Source of the DNA: Aquimonas sp002352135 | Lineage (GTDB): Bacteria > Pseudomonadota > Gammaproteobacteria > Xanthomonadales > Xanthomonadaceae | Reading direction: 5' to 3' | DNA: 64,000 nt | Assembly (NCBI GenBank): GCA_035440755.1 | Contig: DAORND010000007.1 | Span: forward strand, 1 to 64,000 | Part shown: positions 43,643-52,729 of the stretch, in pieces | How positions within the stretch are numbered: the stretch's first letter is position 1 | Layout: each line of letters begins with the position of its first letter | Notes under the pieces: model-generated | Told to the model about the DNA's origin: nothing | Database searches by the model: none | What the model saw: the letters and a program-made list of their open reading frames with translations, nothing else | Program-made: the position numbers and the translations under genes

Positions 43643-45256
43643 ATGAGTCTGGCGCACCTTCAAGGCAAGCGCGTGCTGGTCATTGATGACTCGGATGCCA
43701 TGCGCTCGCAGATGCAGCAGACCTTCTCTGGCACGGGTTGCACCCGCTTGCTGACGGTGCCGAATATCCGTCAGGCACTTGAGGCGCTGAAGACGGAATC
43801 CTTTGACATCATCCTGTGTGACTACTATCTGGGCGAGAACACCGACGGCCAGCAGTTTCTCGAATACTTGCGGACCAATGATCTGATCAGTCGCAACACC
43901 TTGTTCATCATGATCACCGCGGAGCAGGGCTATCAACGAGTCGTTCAGGTAGCGGAGTGTGCCCCTGACGACTACTTTCTCAAGCCCTTCACTGCTGCGC
44001 AGTTCAACGCGCGTCTGCAGCGAATGCTCGACAAGCAGGACGAACTCAAAGCGGTCAGCGCCGCGACGGATCGCAAGGATTGGCAAGCGGTGATCCGCGC
44101 CTGTGATGAAGTCTTGGCGCGATCTGGAAAGCATTCGTTCGAGGCACTGAAGATCAAGGGCAGTGCATGGCTGAAATTGGGACGCGCCGAGCAAGCCGAG
44201 GCACTGTATCGGCAGGTCATTGAAGCGAGGCCCCTGCCGTGGGCCAGGCATGGTTTGGCGCGTGCCTTGGAGCTTCGCGGCGAAGCCGAGCAGGCCGCCG
44301 CGATTCTGCACGAGAACCTTGCCGAAGCCCCAGAGCACATGGCGAGCTACGAAATGCTGAGCCGTTTGAAGCAGCGAGAAGGGGACATACACGGCGCTTT
44401 GGAGGTGTTGGAGCGTGCGCAAGTGGTAGCCCCCGGCACCATGGCACGGGTGCGCCAGTTGGGTGACTTGGCTCTTCAGGCGGGGCGCCCCGAGGTGGCG
44501 GAGCAGGTGTTGGGCGACGCCCTGCAGCGGCACCGATTTTCACCGGTCCGCGAGGCGGCGGACTATGCGCGTCTGTCTCAGGCATTGGTTCGACAGAAGA
44601 AGGGGAAGCTGGCGCTTGCACCGTTGACCCAGGCCAAGCGCGAGTTTCGCGATGAGCAAAGCAATATGTTGTTGGGCGCACACGAGGTCATCGCCCTGCA
44701 GTCGAGTGGCGAGGCTGCCAAGGCCGATGCATTGATGTCCTCGCTGATCGAGCGCGCGCGCCACGTCCCTCCCGGCGATACGGCGATGGCGCTGGCTGAG
44801 GCCTGCTATCTCACTGGACACGAACAAGCCGGGGAACAGATCCTTGCCCATGCGGTGCAGAACGCACCGGAAGACGCACGGGTTCATGGTCAGGCACGCG
44901 CCGTGCTGCGCGCGGCGGGCAAGTCCGACGAGCACGGTGACGCACTGATCGAAACGAATCAGCGGCAAGTCATCCTGCTGAACAATGAGGGTGTCGCCAA
45001 GGCAGAGCGCGGGGAGCTCGAGGCGGCGATCTCCCTGCTCAGCAATGCGGCGGACCGCTTGCCCAACAACATCCTGATCGTCAGCAACGCGGCCTTGGTG
45101 ATGGCCAAACAGATGTTGGTTCACGGCCAGGATCCCGGTTTGCTGCGCGCTTGCCTCCGCTACCGCAGTGCAGTCGCCCAGCAAGCGCCGGAGCATCCGA
45201 AGTTGGTGCAGATTGACGCGCTGCTGTCGCGCCTTCGCAAACCGGAGTCGGCATGA
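43643..45256 (+). CDS. Response-regulator receiver domain fused to TPR repeats
   Basis: 537 aa. Residues 8-130 are a receiver domain: acidic pair D15-D16, phosphoacceptor Asp60 in I-I-L-C-D-Y-Y-L, and Lys in Y-F-L-K-P-F. Residues about 140-530 are helical repeats with TPR character (for example A-W-L-K-L-G-R-A-E-Q-A-E-A-L-Y, G-E-L-E-A-A-I-S-L-L), a protein-binding scaffold rather than a DNA-binding output. First gene of a three-gene operon; its stop overlaps the next start as ATGA. Phosphorylation would probably change which partner the TPR region holds. Confidence 0.88.
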   Translation: MSLAHLQGKRVLVIDDSDAMRSQMQQTFSGTGCTRLLTVPNIRQALEALKTESFDIILCDYYLGENTDGQQFLEYLRTNDLISRNTLFIMITAEQGYQRVVQVAECAPDDYFLKPFTAAQFNARLQRMLDKQDELKAVSAATDRKDWQAVIRACDEVLARSGKHSFEALKIKGSAWLKLGRAEQAEALYRQVIEARPLPWARHGLARALELRGEAEQAAAILHENLAEAPEHMASYEMLSRLKQREGDIHGALEVLERAQVVAPGTMARVRQLGDLALQAGRPEVAEQVLGDALQRHRFSPVREAADYARLSQALVRQKKGKLALAPLTQAKREFRDEQSNMLLGAHEVIALQSSGEAAKADALMSSLIERARHVPPGDTAMALAEACYLTGHEQAGEQILAHAVQNAPEDARVHGQARAVLRAAGKSDEHGDALIETNQRQVILLNNEGVAKAERGELEAAISLLSNAADRLPNNILIVSNAALVMAKQMLVHGQDPGLLRACLRYRSAVAQQAPEHPKLVQIDALLSRLRKPESA

Positions 45257-45891
45257 CCTCGCCAGCAGAAACCCTGTTCACAGCGACGGTCCACGGGGTC
45301 AAGAACCAATTGGGCGAGCTGCTATGGCGGCTGGAGGCACGTGGTGATTGCCAACTGGAGCAGAGCATTACCTTGCGCTGCGCTCAACGTTTGTCCAGTG
45401 CATTGCTGCTTTGGCGTAGCGGCGTATCTGGCTTGTCACTCAATATCGATGCGACGGACGCCGAAGCGCTATTGCAAGACTTGGCCAGTGAGTACCGGAG
45501 TCTTTTCCCCAATCTGCGGATCGAGTGCGGATCGTCACCGACCGCTGCGCTCGATGGTTCATGTGTTGCCTTCATGGATCGTGCCTTGGTCAGCCTGGTC
45601 CTGAGCGACATCGTTCACAACGCCTGCCGTGCAGCGGACACGCGCGTGAGCATGTCGGTGAGTCCCTGGGCGACGGGTGTTTGCTTTGAGATCAAGGATG
45701 ACGGCGCGGGCTATCCGACGGATGTGCTGCAGTTGGCCGGTCGAGATTTCTGCCAGCGAGGTCAGGCCAGCACCGGACTCGGTCTGCATCTGGCGGATAG
45801 CGTCGCGCGAGCGCATCGCCGCGACACGAAGGTGGGTGAAATCCATCTGTCCAATGAGGGTGGTGCCTGCTTTCGCATGATGTTGCCATGA
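45253..45891 (+). CDS. Small soluble histidine-kinase-like HATPase protein
   Basis: 212 aa, no membrane segment. N-terminal V-H-G-V-K-N-Q-L-G-E-L (His14) resembles a kinase H-box (H-x3-N) in a short helical dimerisation region; the C-terminal ATPase has an N-box D-I-V-H-N-A-C-R-A-A, G1 D-D-G-A-G-Y and G2 G-L-G-L-H-L-A, all apparently intact. A minimal kinase or phosphatase for the adjacent receiver is the simplest reading. Overlaps both neighbours by 4 nt (ATGA), implying fixed stoichiometry. Confidence 0.82.
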   Translation: MTSPAETLFTATVHGVKNQLGELLWRLEARGDCQLEQSITLRCAQRLSSALLLWRSGVSGLSLNIDATDAEALLQDLASEYRSLFPNLRIECGSSPTAALDGSCVAFMDRALVSLVLSDIVHNACRAADTRVSMSVSPWATGVCFEIKDDGAGYPTDVLQLAGRDFCQRGQASTGLGLHLADSVARAHRRDTKVGEIHLSNEGGACFRMMLP

Positions 45892-46958
45892 GTACCCGCC
45901 ACCTGAGCGACGATGGACGAGGTGCCGAAGGCAAAAGACTGAGTGATCTCAATCTCCTGCCTCGGCGGGTGTATCGCCTCCGCATACTCGGTATGGGTCT
46001 GTCGGCGATCGGATTGGCCCAGGTCCTCATTGAGCAATCAGCGCAACCAGCGCTGTGGGCGCTATGGGCACTGACTGGCATCGTCTGGCCACATGTGGCG
46101 ATTCGATTGGCGCTTCGCAGTCGCAATCCGTATCAGGCGGAGTTGCGCAACTTGTTGGTGGATTCAGCCTTGGCGGGGCTTTGGGTGCCGCTGATTCATT
46201 TCAACCTGCTGCCCAGCGCGCTGCTGATTACGCTCGCCACCGTCGACAAGATCAATACCGGTGTGCGTGGCCTGTGGTGGCGCTCGCTGCCCGGCATGGC
46301 GCTGGCAATGCTCGCGGCTGCCTTGCTCAGCGGATTCACTTTCCAGCCGGAATCGAGCCTCGCGGTCATTCTCGCGTGGCTTCCGATGTTGATCATCCAC
46401 ACGATTGCCGTCAGTTTGGTGAGCTATCGACTGGTGCGCAAAGTCCAGCGTCAAAATCGTCTCCTCGACGAGCTGACCCGAACCGATGTACTCACCGGCC
46501 TGGAGGCGCGTCGCTACTGGCAGACAGTGGCTGAGGGCCAGCTGCAGCAATTTCATGAGCAAGGCCGGGAATGCTGTCTGCTGTTGATCGACATCGACAA
46601 CTTCAAGGCCATCAATGATGAGCGTAGACATGCCGCCGGTGACGATGTTCTGCGCGCCCTTGCGCAGTTGACGCGGGAACTCCTTCAATCGGGAGATCAT
46701 GCAGGACGAATTGGCGGAGACGAATTTGCGCTCGCATTGCTGGGCGGAAGCCAGCGCGCTGAGCGTTTGGCGGACGAGTTGCAAGACCGCGTGTCGCGTC
46801 TGCGTTTCAGCGAGTGGCCCGAGCTGCTTGTCTCACTCAGCATCGGTATCGCTCAAGCGCGGGCCACGGATATTGGCCTACGGGAGTGGATGGAGTCAGC
46901 AGACCGTCAACTCTATCGGGCAAAGCGCGAGGGCAAGAGCCGTACGGCGATGGCTTAG
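45888..46958 (+). CDS. MASE2-GGDEF diguanylate cyclase
   Basis: 356 aa. An N-terminal membrane domain of four to five helices (about 30-190) matches MASE2 as in E. coli AdrA/DgcC (I-V-W-P-H-V-A, then D-S-A-L-A-G-L-W-V). GGDEF domain: T-R-T-D-V-L-T-G-L-E-A-R-R, loop R-I-G-G-D-E-F, so active. At the I-site position the sequence reads Q-S-G-D instead of R-x-x-D, suggesting loss of product inhibition. Third gene of the operon, overlapping the HATPase gene as ATGA; likely the output of the receiver-TPR pair. Confidence 0.9.
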   Translation: MSTRHLSDDGRGAEGKRLSDLNLLPRRVYRLRILGMGLSAIGLAQVLIEQSAQPALWALWALTGIVWPHVAIRLALRSRNPYQAELRNLLVDSALAGLWVPLIHFNLLPSALLITLATVDKINTGVRGLWWRSLPGMALAMLAAALLSGFTFQPESSLAVILAWLPMLIIHTIAVSLVSYRLVRKVQRQNRLLDELTRTDVLTGLEARRYWQTVAEGQLQQFHEQGRECCLLLIDIDNFKAINDERRHAAGDDVLRALAQLTRELLQSGDHAGRIGGDEFALALLGGSQRAERLADELQDRVSRLRFSEWPELLVSLSIGIAQARATDIGLREWMESADRQLYRAKREGKSRTAMA

Positions 46959-47140
46959 CTGGGCACCAGCAACAACCTAGAGGCCTGCGCGGCAGAAGCC
47001 GACCGGTCTACAAGGCCGCCTGCGCAGTCCAATATGTCCTCGATTCTTGGCCAAAAGCCCTGCTATGGACCGGCGAATCGCCGAAAATCTTTCCTCGTGC
47101 AGCCGGCCTTTCGCCTCGATCGCTTCTACCGCGCAGGCTC

Positions 47141-49387
47141 TTAGCGCCGCAGGTCATCGATCAAGGTGCCAATGCGCAGGAAAGCCGAGCTGTCCCCGGA
47201 TGTCGATCGTCCGTAGCCAATGTAAAGCGGACCCAGCGGGCTGCGTACGGCGAAGAACACGCTGGCGGAGTAGTCGAGATCACCCAGTTCAGCCGATTCG
47301 AAGCTGAGCCAATTCTGCCCCGCTTCCAGACTGAAACCGGCATACAGGGGAACACTGGCAAGCCGCACTTCGTTCAGTCCGCGATAGCCAAGCACGCGCG
47401 CCAACACTGAGCGCGTTCCAACGCGCTCGTTTTCACGAAGACCGGTCAAACGACCAAATCCACCGAGCGTGGTGATCGCTTCGCCACTATCACGCCCGGT
47501 GAGTGCCCAGTCGGCTTGCGCGCCAAAAAGCAGCGTGCCAATGGCGGTATCGACGGGTTGGTCAAAACGCAAGCGCACGACATCCGCTTCTTCATCCGAA
47601 CCCAGGCCAGGTCGAAACGCACGCAAGGCCAAGTCAAAGCGTGAGCCTTCAGTCGGGAAGCCGATGTCATCCAGCGTGTCGTAGGTCGCGCCGAAAGTCC
47701 AAGCGCCGGAGCTGAAGCTGTTGTGTTCGCCAATGTCCTGGTCACCAATAAGTCGATCCAGGTGATGACGGCCGAACTGCAGCCCCGACGACAGTTGCCA
47801 ATGGTCGTTCGGATAAAAGCCGATTTCGGCACCAACCCGAGTGACCTGGGACGCGAACAGCGCAATGCTCTGGTTCAGGACCTCGAATGGCTGTTCGGTG
47901 ACTTCATAGTCGGCGAAGCCCAGTGCATAGAGTTGGCCGTCTTCGCCAAGCGGTTGATACAGTTCGGTCAAGGCGCCGCTGCGTTGGCCGAGCTGGACGC
48001 GATTGCGCCATTCCCGGCCGCGCTCGTCCAGGCCGGTGAGGCGAAGGTCGGCGGTCGCCTGATACGCGCTGCCACCCGCAAAATCGTCACCCAAGGCGAA
48101 GCCAAAGCGCAGATAGCCCGGTCCCCAGCCCTTGTCGACGGGCTCGATGCTCAGGATGGACTCGTCGCCCTGCTGCTTCAGGTGATAGTTGACACGTTCA
48201 TAGCCGCCTTCCGACATGGTTTGGTCGAGCACATCTTCCAGTTGATCGATGCTCAGGCTGCCCGGTTCGATGCGACTGATGGTACGGGCGATATGGCGGC
48301 TGGACCGGGTGCGACTGTCGTCGACCACCACGCGGTCGATGCGGATGTCCTTGTTATCCGGTTGTTCGCGTGCTGCCAGATGAGCCTGCCACTCGGCTTC
48401 GCTCAATGCCAGAGGCAGCAGTTGCGGCAGCGCATCCAACGCTGCTTGCCGACCAATGGCTACCGTGCTGGCACTCCCGTCGAAATCTGCCGATGAAAAA
48501 TCGCCGAGTGCGGGACGGATAAGGACGTCCGCCTCACCGAGTGTCGCCAGCGAGCGATCAGTTTCGCGTTTCATGAGCGCCGACACCATCTGCAGCGAAA
48601 TGGCCATCGGCGAGCCCAACTGATCCTCGGTCAGCAATGGCGCGCCGACATCGACGACGATCAAGTGTTGCGCACCCAGTTCACGCGCTACGCTGATCGG
48701 CACATTGTCGACAACACCGCCATCAACCATCAGTTGCCCGTTGACGCGAATGGGCGCGAAAACGCCCGGAACCGCCATGCTTGCGCGCATGGACATGGCC
48801 AGATCGCCCTGCGTCAGCACAGCCTTTTCCGTCGTGACAATGTCCGTGGCGACGCACGCGAACGGAATCGGCAGATCGGCAAAGTTCTCGATTTCGCGAA
48901 CGCCGAGGGTCTGTCGCCGCAACCAGAGCAAGAGACGATGACCCTGCAGCGCTCCGCGCGGCGTCACGATCTGCCCCTCGCGCAAACCGAGTTCCGCACT
49001 CCCCAGATTGGCAATGTCTTCGCGTTTTCGGCGCATATGGCGGGTCTCGCGCGGTGGCGAGTCCTTGAACATGTGCTTCCAATCGATGTGTGCCAGCAGG
49101 TTCTGCATTTCGTCAGGCCGATGTCCGGCGGCATAGAGCCCGCCAATCAGCGCCCCCATGCTGGTGCCGGTGACCAGATCGACCGGAATGCGGTTTTCCT
49201 CCAAAACCTGCAGCACGCCGATGTGTGCCGCGCCACGAGCGCCACCACCACCCAATACCACCGCCACGCGAGGGCGCTCGGCGACTTCACTGTGGGCGGC
49301 ATCGCGGGAATTGCCAGCAACCTGTGCGGACAACGCGGAGGACAGGCTGAGCAGGCAGAGGGAGACGAATCGCGCAATTCTGGACAT
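47141..49387 (-). CDS. Patatin-like phospholipase autotransporter (PlpD / type Vd)
   Basis: 748 aa. Signal peptide about 1-21 (A-L-S-A-Q); patatin domain about 38-240 with oxyanion G-G-G-G-A-R-G, nucleophile elbow G-T-S-M-G and catalytic Asp in V-D-G-G-V; a POTRA-like stretch (about 330-410); then a 16-strand-type Omp85 barrel with terminal R. As in Pseudomonas PlpD the lipase is expected at or beyond the outer membrane. Lipase domain intact. Monocistronic in appearance. Confidence 0.9.
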   Translation of the reverse strand: MSRIARFVSLCLLSLSSALSAQVAGNSRDAAHSEVAERPRVAVVLGGGGARGAAHIGVLQVLEENRIPVDLVTGTSMGALIGGLYAAGHRPDEMQNLLAHIDWKHMFKDSPPRETRHMRRKREDIANLGSAELGLREGQIVTPRGALQGHRLLLWLRRQTLGVREIENFADLPIPFACVATDIVTTEKAVLTQGDLAMSMRASMAVPGVFAPIRVNGQLMVDGGVVDNVPISVARELGAQHLIVVDVGAPLLTEDQLGSPMAISLQMVSALMKRETDRSLATLGEADVLIRPALGDFSSADFDGSASTVAIGRQAALDALPQLLPLALSEAEWQAHLAAREQPDNKDIRIDRVVVDDSRTRSSRHIARTISRIEPGSLSIDQLEDVLDQTMSEGGYERVNYHLKQQGDESILSIEPVDKGWGPGYLRFGFALGDDFAGGSAYQATADLRLTGLDERGREWRNRVQLGQRSGALTELYQPLGEDGQLYALGFADYEVTEQPFEVLNQSIALFASQVTRVGAEIGFYPNDHWQLSSGLQFGRHHLDRLIGDQDIGEHNSFSSGAWTFGATYDTLDDIGFPTEGSRFDLALRAFRPGLGSDEEADVVRLRFDQPVDTAIGTLLFGAQADWALTGRDSGEAITTLGGFGRLTGLRENERVGTRSVLARVLGYRGLNEVRLASVPLYAGFSLEAGQNWLSFESAELGDLDYSASVFFAVRSPLGPLYIGYGRSTSGDSSAFLRIGTLIDDLRR

Positions 49388-49470
49388 AGGCGTGGCTTTG
49401 GCCGCACAAACGAAAGTCCGGGCCCCACCGTGAGGCGAAACCCGGACTCATGAACTCGGAAGATGTGTGC

Positions 49471-50013
49471 TCAGCGAGGACGGAAGACCGCCCGACAGCC
49501 GCGATCCACCCAGATGTCACCGCGCTCCATCCCCCATGTCGAACCCCAGGTGCAACGCGCATCGGACAATTGACGGTGGACCACCGGAGAACCCCAGCCG
49601 CGCGGCCAATCGCAACGCGTGTAGCGACCTTTGCGACTCTCGCAGGTAACTTCACGACTTCCAGCGGCCCACGATGAAATCGAGAAACGAGCACGACAGC
49701 CGTTGTCCACCCAAACCGAATCGCGGGTCTGGCCCCAATTGCGGCCCTCCACGCAGCGCGTACTGGAAAGTTGGCGGTCGAGGCTGACAGGACCGCGACC
49801 GGGCTTGCGACATTCGGAGTAGCGGTCGCGAATACTCTCGCAAACAAAGAAATCCTCACGCTGACCACCACCCCAGCCGCCCGAACCACCGTAGCCGCGC
49901 TCCTGCGCCGAGGGCGCTAGCGATGAGATATCGATGGATTGCGAGAACGCGGGCGCGGAAAGACACAGCAAACTGGCCGTGACCAGACCGACAAGTCGTG
50001 CGAGCTGTTGCAT
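49471..50013 (-). CDS. Secreted DUF3011 repeat protein
   Basis: 180 aa from ATG 50013 (AGGAGG site 5 nt away). Signal peptide ends P-A-F-S-Q. Two repeats of about 60 residues share C-E-S-x-R-x-R-Y-x-x-C, R-Q-L-S-x-x-R-C and W-V-D-x-G-C-R-A-x-F, the DUF3011 pattern, with six conserved Cys in total. These are small extracytoplasmic domains of unknown ligand. A Gly-rich linker (G-G-S-G-G-W-G-G-G) precedes the repeats. Confidence 0.85.
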   Translation of the reverse strand: MQQLARLVGLVTASLLCLSAPAFSQSIDISSLAPSAQERGYGGSGGWGGGQREDFFVCESIRDRYSECRKPGRGPVSLDRQLSSTRCVEGRNWGQTRDSVWVDNGCRARFSISSWAAGSREVTCESRKGRYTRCDWPRGWGSPVVHRQLSDARCTWGSTWGMERGDIWVDRGCRAVFRPR

Positions 50014-50242
50014 ACAGACCTCCTGAAAGCGTAGTTCCGACGATGATGGACAGCACTGGATGACAGGCGTGGTCGACATCGCCGAAGAGCCACGCTGCAC
50101 CAGATTGAGCCAGCCAATGGACAGATACAAGTCGGCGATTTGCTGACCACCTTGGCGACAGGTTGGTTCGCCAACAGGTGGCGAGTGAGAAAGTGTCGCC
50201 GTGCGCTACGTCTGTTCTGTATTCCGAACGGAGCGCGTGTCA

Positions 50243-52663
50243 ATGCAAATGCCGACGACATCCTGCCGTCCCAGCCTCTTGCTCGTGCTTCTTCTCCTCA
50301 CACTGGCTGGCTGTGAGCAGGTCAATGAATTCGAGATCGAGCGGGTCCGTTTCAACGAGCGCTTGCGCTTGGACGGCCAGCCTCTCGATACAGTGCAGCA
50401 AGCCGCCACCGACCTCGGATTCGGCCCGTATCAGGTGACCGATGCGCAGCTCATCAGTCCGCTCTACCCGGTCGCCTCGACGACGGGTTTGGACGGTCGA
50501 ACTTCAAATCTGATTCAGAGCGACTGCCTTTGGTTGGGACGCAACGGCAGCACAGGCGCGGGCGATCGGGTGGAACTGAGCTGGGAAGAGGTCTGGACGT
50601 TCGCGCAGACCGAAGATCAGGCCGTTGCAAGCGAAGAGGCGCGGAGTGTGGGCCTATGCACGTACTCCAACCCAGTTTGGCGGGATGCGCTGCAACTGAG
50701 CTTCGATGAATTGGAGGAGGGGCAACAGACCCTGTACGCCAGTCGAAGTGATCGTGCGTTGAGGATCAGTGACGATGGCGCGCAGTTACCGGGAGACTCG
50801 CTGGTTTTTGCTTGCCAGGCAGAGCGACGCGCCGATGGTGGTCAGGGAATTCACTGTGATGCCCCCGGTGCTCGTATCTATGGTGCGAGATTGCTTCGCT
50901 ACCAGAACGGAGTGGCGGATGCGGTCGCCAATCCGGATGGGCAGTGTCAGACGACGCCATCGCGGGGCGGGTCTGTCGAGGCGGTCAGTCATCTGACGGA
51001 TGCGGTGGCACCGCAGAGCGTGGAGGGGTACTTGCCGCTATGTCTCACCCGTGCGGCATGGCAACCGCAGCGCGACAGTAGCTTGCAGCTCACCACCGAA
51101 CTCGTGCAATCGCACGCGATCGACTTTGGCCCTAATCTGATGGTGGTCGACCAGCAACGCAGTCTGCGCCGCCAAATGCGGCGTGAGGTCAATGGCAGTG
51201 GCGCGGCAGCAACTGAGCGTTGGGAATGGTCGACCCCCGTGCGATTCGATGCCCAGGGTCAAGCCCGTTGGCAGGAGAACTTCAGCGCGAGTCTTTTGAT
51301 TGAACAAGCGTCGGTGATATTGCGCCGTCGCGGTGCACCGCTGCTTCGTCCGGTCACTCAGGAGCTTTGTCTGCTCGGTGATGACGATCAATGCCAGTAC
51401 CGATGTCGCGCCCAGCCGCAAGCCGATGGTGCGGTGTTCACTCTTGAGCGCACTTACTGCCGCAATGCCAGTGGCGTAGCAACCACACCCGAGCTGACAC
51501 CCACCTACGACCATCGCTTCCTTGATCCGGAGCCCGGTCATTCGCAGACGACGCCGTTGCGGTGGGTGTTGGATCGCGCGCCAGCGTTGGGCGACGGGGA
51601 CGAGGTGGTCTTGCAGTTCAATCTGCGCGCCCGGACCCGAAACGGTGCCGCGCTGCTCGCCGACCATTCAGCATTCGATTTCGGTCCTGTGCAACGGCAT
51701 GGCATGTCGGCACGCATGGAAACCGTGCTGCGCAACATCGGCGACCAACCCGTTCAGCTGAATGATGTGCGTGTCGTTGGCGCTGATGCAGAGGACTTCA
51801 GCGTGCAGTTGCCGGACTTTGAGCAGGCCGTGCCATTGCCGATTGATTTCCTGCCAGCATTTGATCCAAGCGTTCGGGGAATCGCGCTGGCTTGGGACTT
51901 CTTCCGGCAGCCACTAGTGCAGCACAGCGACCGCAAGTCCCCGTATCACGGCCTGTTTGAGCCACGCATCAATGAGGCGAGCTTCGAGCTCTACGGATAC
52001 CCGTTCGACATTCAGCACGGAATGCTGCTCGATAGCGGCCTTGAAGCGGACTACGTTCAGTTGGCGACCCAAGCACGCCATCGCGAGCATCCGCATCTTG
52101 CGGACGAAGCACGGCCATCGCTGGGGCGCCCGTGGATGGTGACGGCGGAACGTTTGCGTGCACTGCCCAGTGTCTTGGCTGTCGGGGAATCCGCAAGGGT
52201 GTCGATGACCGCGTTGCCACGCGGATTGGGACATCGCGATGCCATGCTCCAAGTGAGAGCAAGCACGATGTCGGGGGCCGCGCTGAGCCTCATCCAGCTG
52301 CCGTTGCGAGCGCACGCGTTGTCCGGTGCTCTGCTGGATGCTTTGCCATCCACCTTGTCCTTTCCACGCACTCAGGCAGGCCAGGCGAGCTTTCAACGCG
52401 GGTTGCTGCTGATCAACGTGGGCGAGACCGAAGGCGAGTTGCAGAGCATGGAGGTCGTCGGCACCGACGCGGCCATCTTCTCGCTTCAGAGCGCCTTGGC
52501 GCTGCCTTCGAACATGCAGCCCGGCCAAGTCGAGGTGATCACTGTCCTCGCGCGGCCGCCACGCTGTTCCCCTGAGTCACCTAGCTACCGTGCGGCGCTG
52601 CGCTTCAAGTTGCGTGGCGGCGAGTATCAGTTTGTTGACCTGCAAAGCGCCTGTGCGCCCTGA
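50243..52663 (+). CDS. Large predicted lipoprotein with Ig-like (ASH/HYDIN-type) C-terminal domains
   Basis: 806 aa. Lipobox L-T-L-A-G-C with Cys24. ATG 50243 has GGAG 9 nt upstream. The N-terminal two thirds have no recognised domain. Around residues 495-540 and 705-790, segments such as V-L-R-N-I-G-D-Q-P-V-Q-L-N-D-V-R-V-V-G and L-I-N-V-G-E-T-E-G-E-L resemble the repeated beta domains in choice-of-anchor D / ASH proteins. Followed after 66 nt by another large secreted protein; the two may be coexpressed. Function unknown. Confidence 0.75.
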   Translation: MQMPTTSCRPSLLLVLLLLTLAGCEQVNEFEIERVRFNERLRLDGQPLDTVQQAATDLGFGPYQVTDAQLISPLYPVASTTGLDGRTSNLIQSDCLWLGRNGSTGAGDRVELSWEEVWTFAQTEDQAVASEEARSVGLCTYSNPVWRDALQLSFDELEEGQQTLYASRSDRALRISDDGAQLPGDSLVFACQAERRADGGQGIHCDAPGARIYGARLLRYQNGVADAVANPDGQCQTTPSRGGSVEAVSHLTDAVAPQSVEGYLPLCLTRAAWQPQRDSSLQLTTELVQSHAIDFGPNLMVVDQQRSLRRQMRREVNGSGAAATERWEWSTPVRFDAQGQARWQENFSASLLIEQASVILRRRGAPLLRPVTQELCLLGDDDQCQYRCRAQPQADGAVFTLERTYCRNASGVATTPELTPTYDHRFLDPEPGHSQTTPLRWVLDRAPALGDGDEVVLQFNLRARTRNGAALLADHSAFDFGPVQRHGMSARMETVLRNIGDQPVQLNDVRVVGADAEDFSVQLPDFEQAVPLPIDFLPAFDPSVRGIALAWDFFRQPLVQHSDRKSPYHGLFEPRINEASFELYGYPFDIQHGMLLDSGLEADYVQLATQARHREHPHLADEARPSLGRPWMVTAERLRALPSVLAVGESARVSMTALPRGLGHRDAMLQVRASTMSGAALSLIQLPLRAHALSGALLDALPSTLSFPRTQAGQASFQRGLLLINVGETEGELQSMEVVGTDAAIFSLQSALALPSNMQPGQVEVITVLARPPRCSPESPSYRAALRFKLRGGEYQFVDLQSACAP

Positions 52664-52729
52664 GGGCACCCGCCGAAACCCGGTCTCACCGTCTGGCAAT
52701 GCGCGCGGTCGACCCAGCAAGGAATCCCG

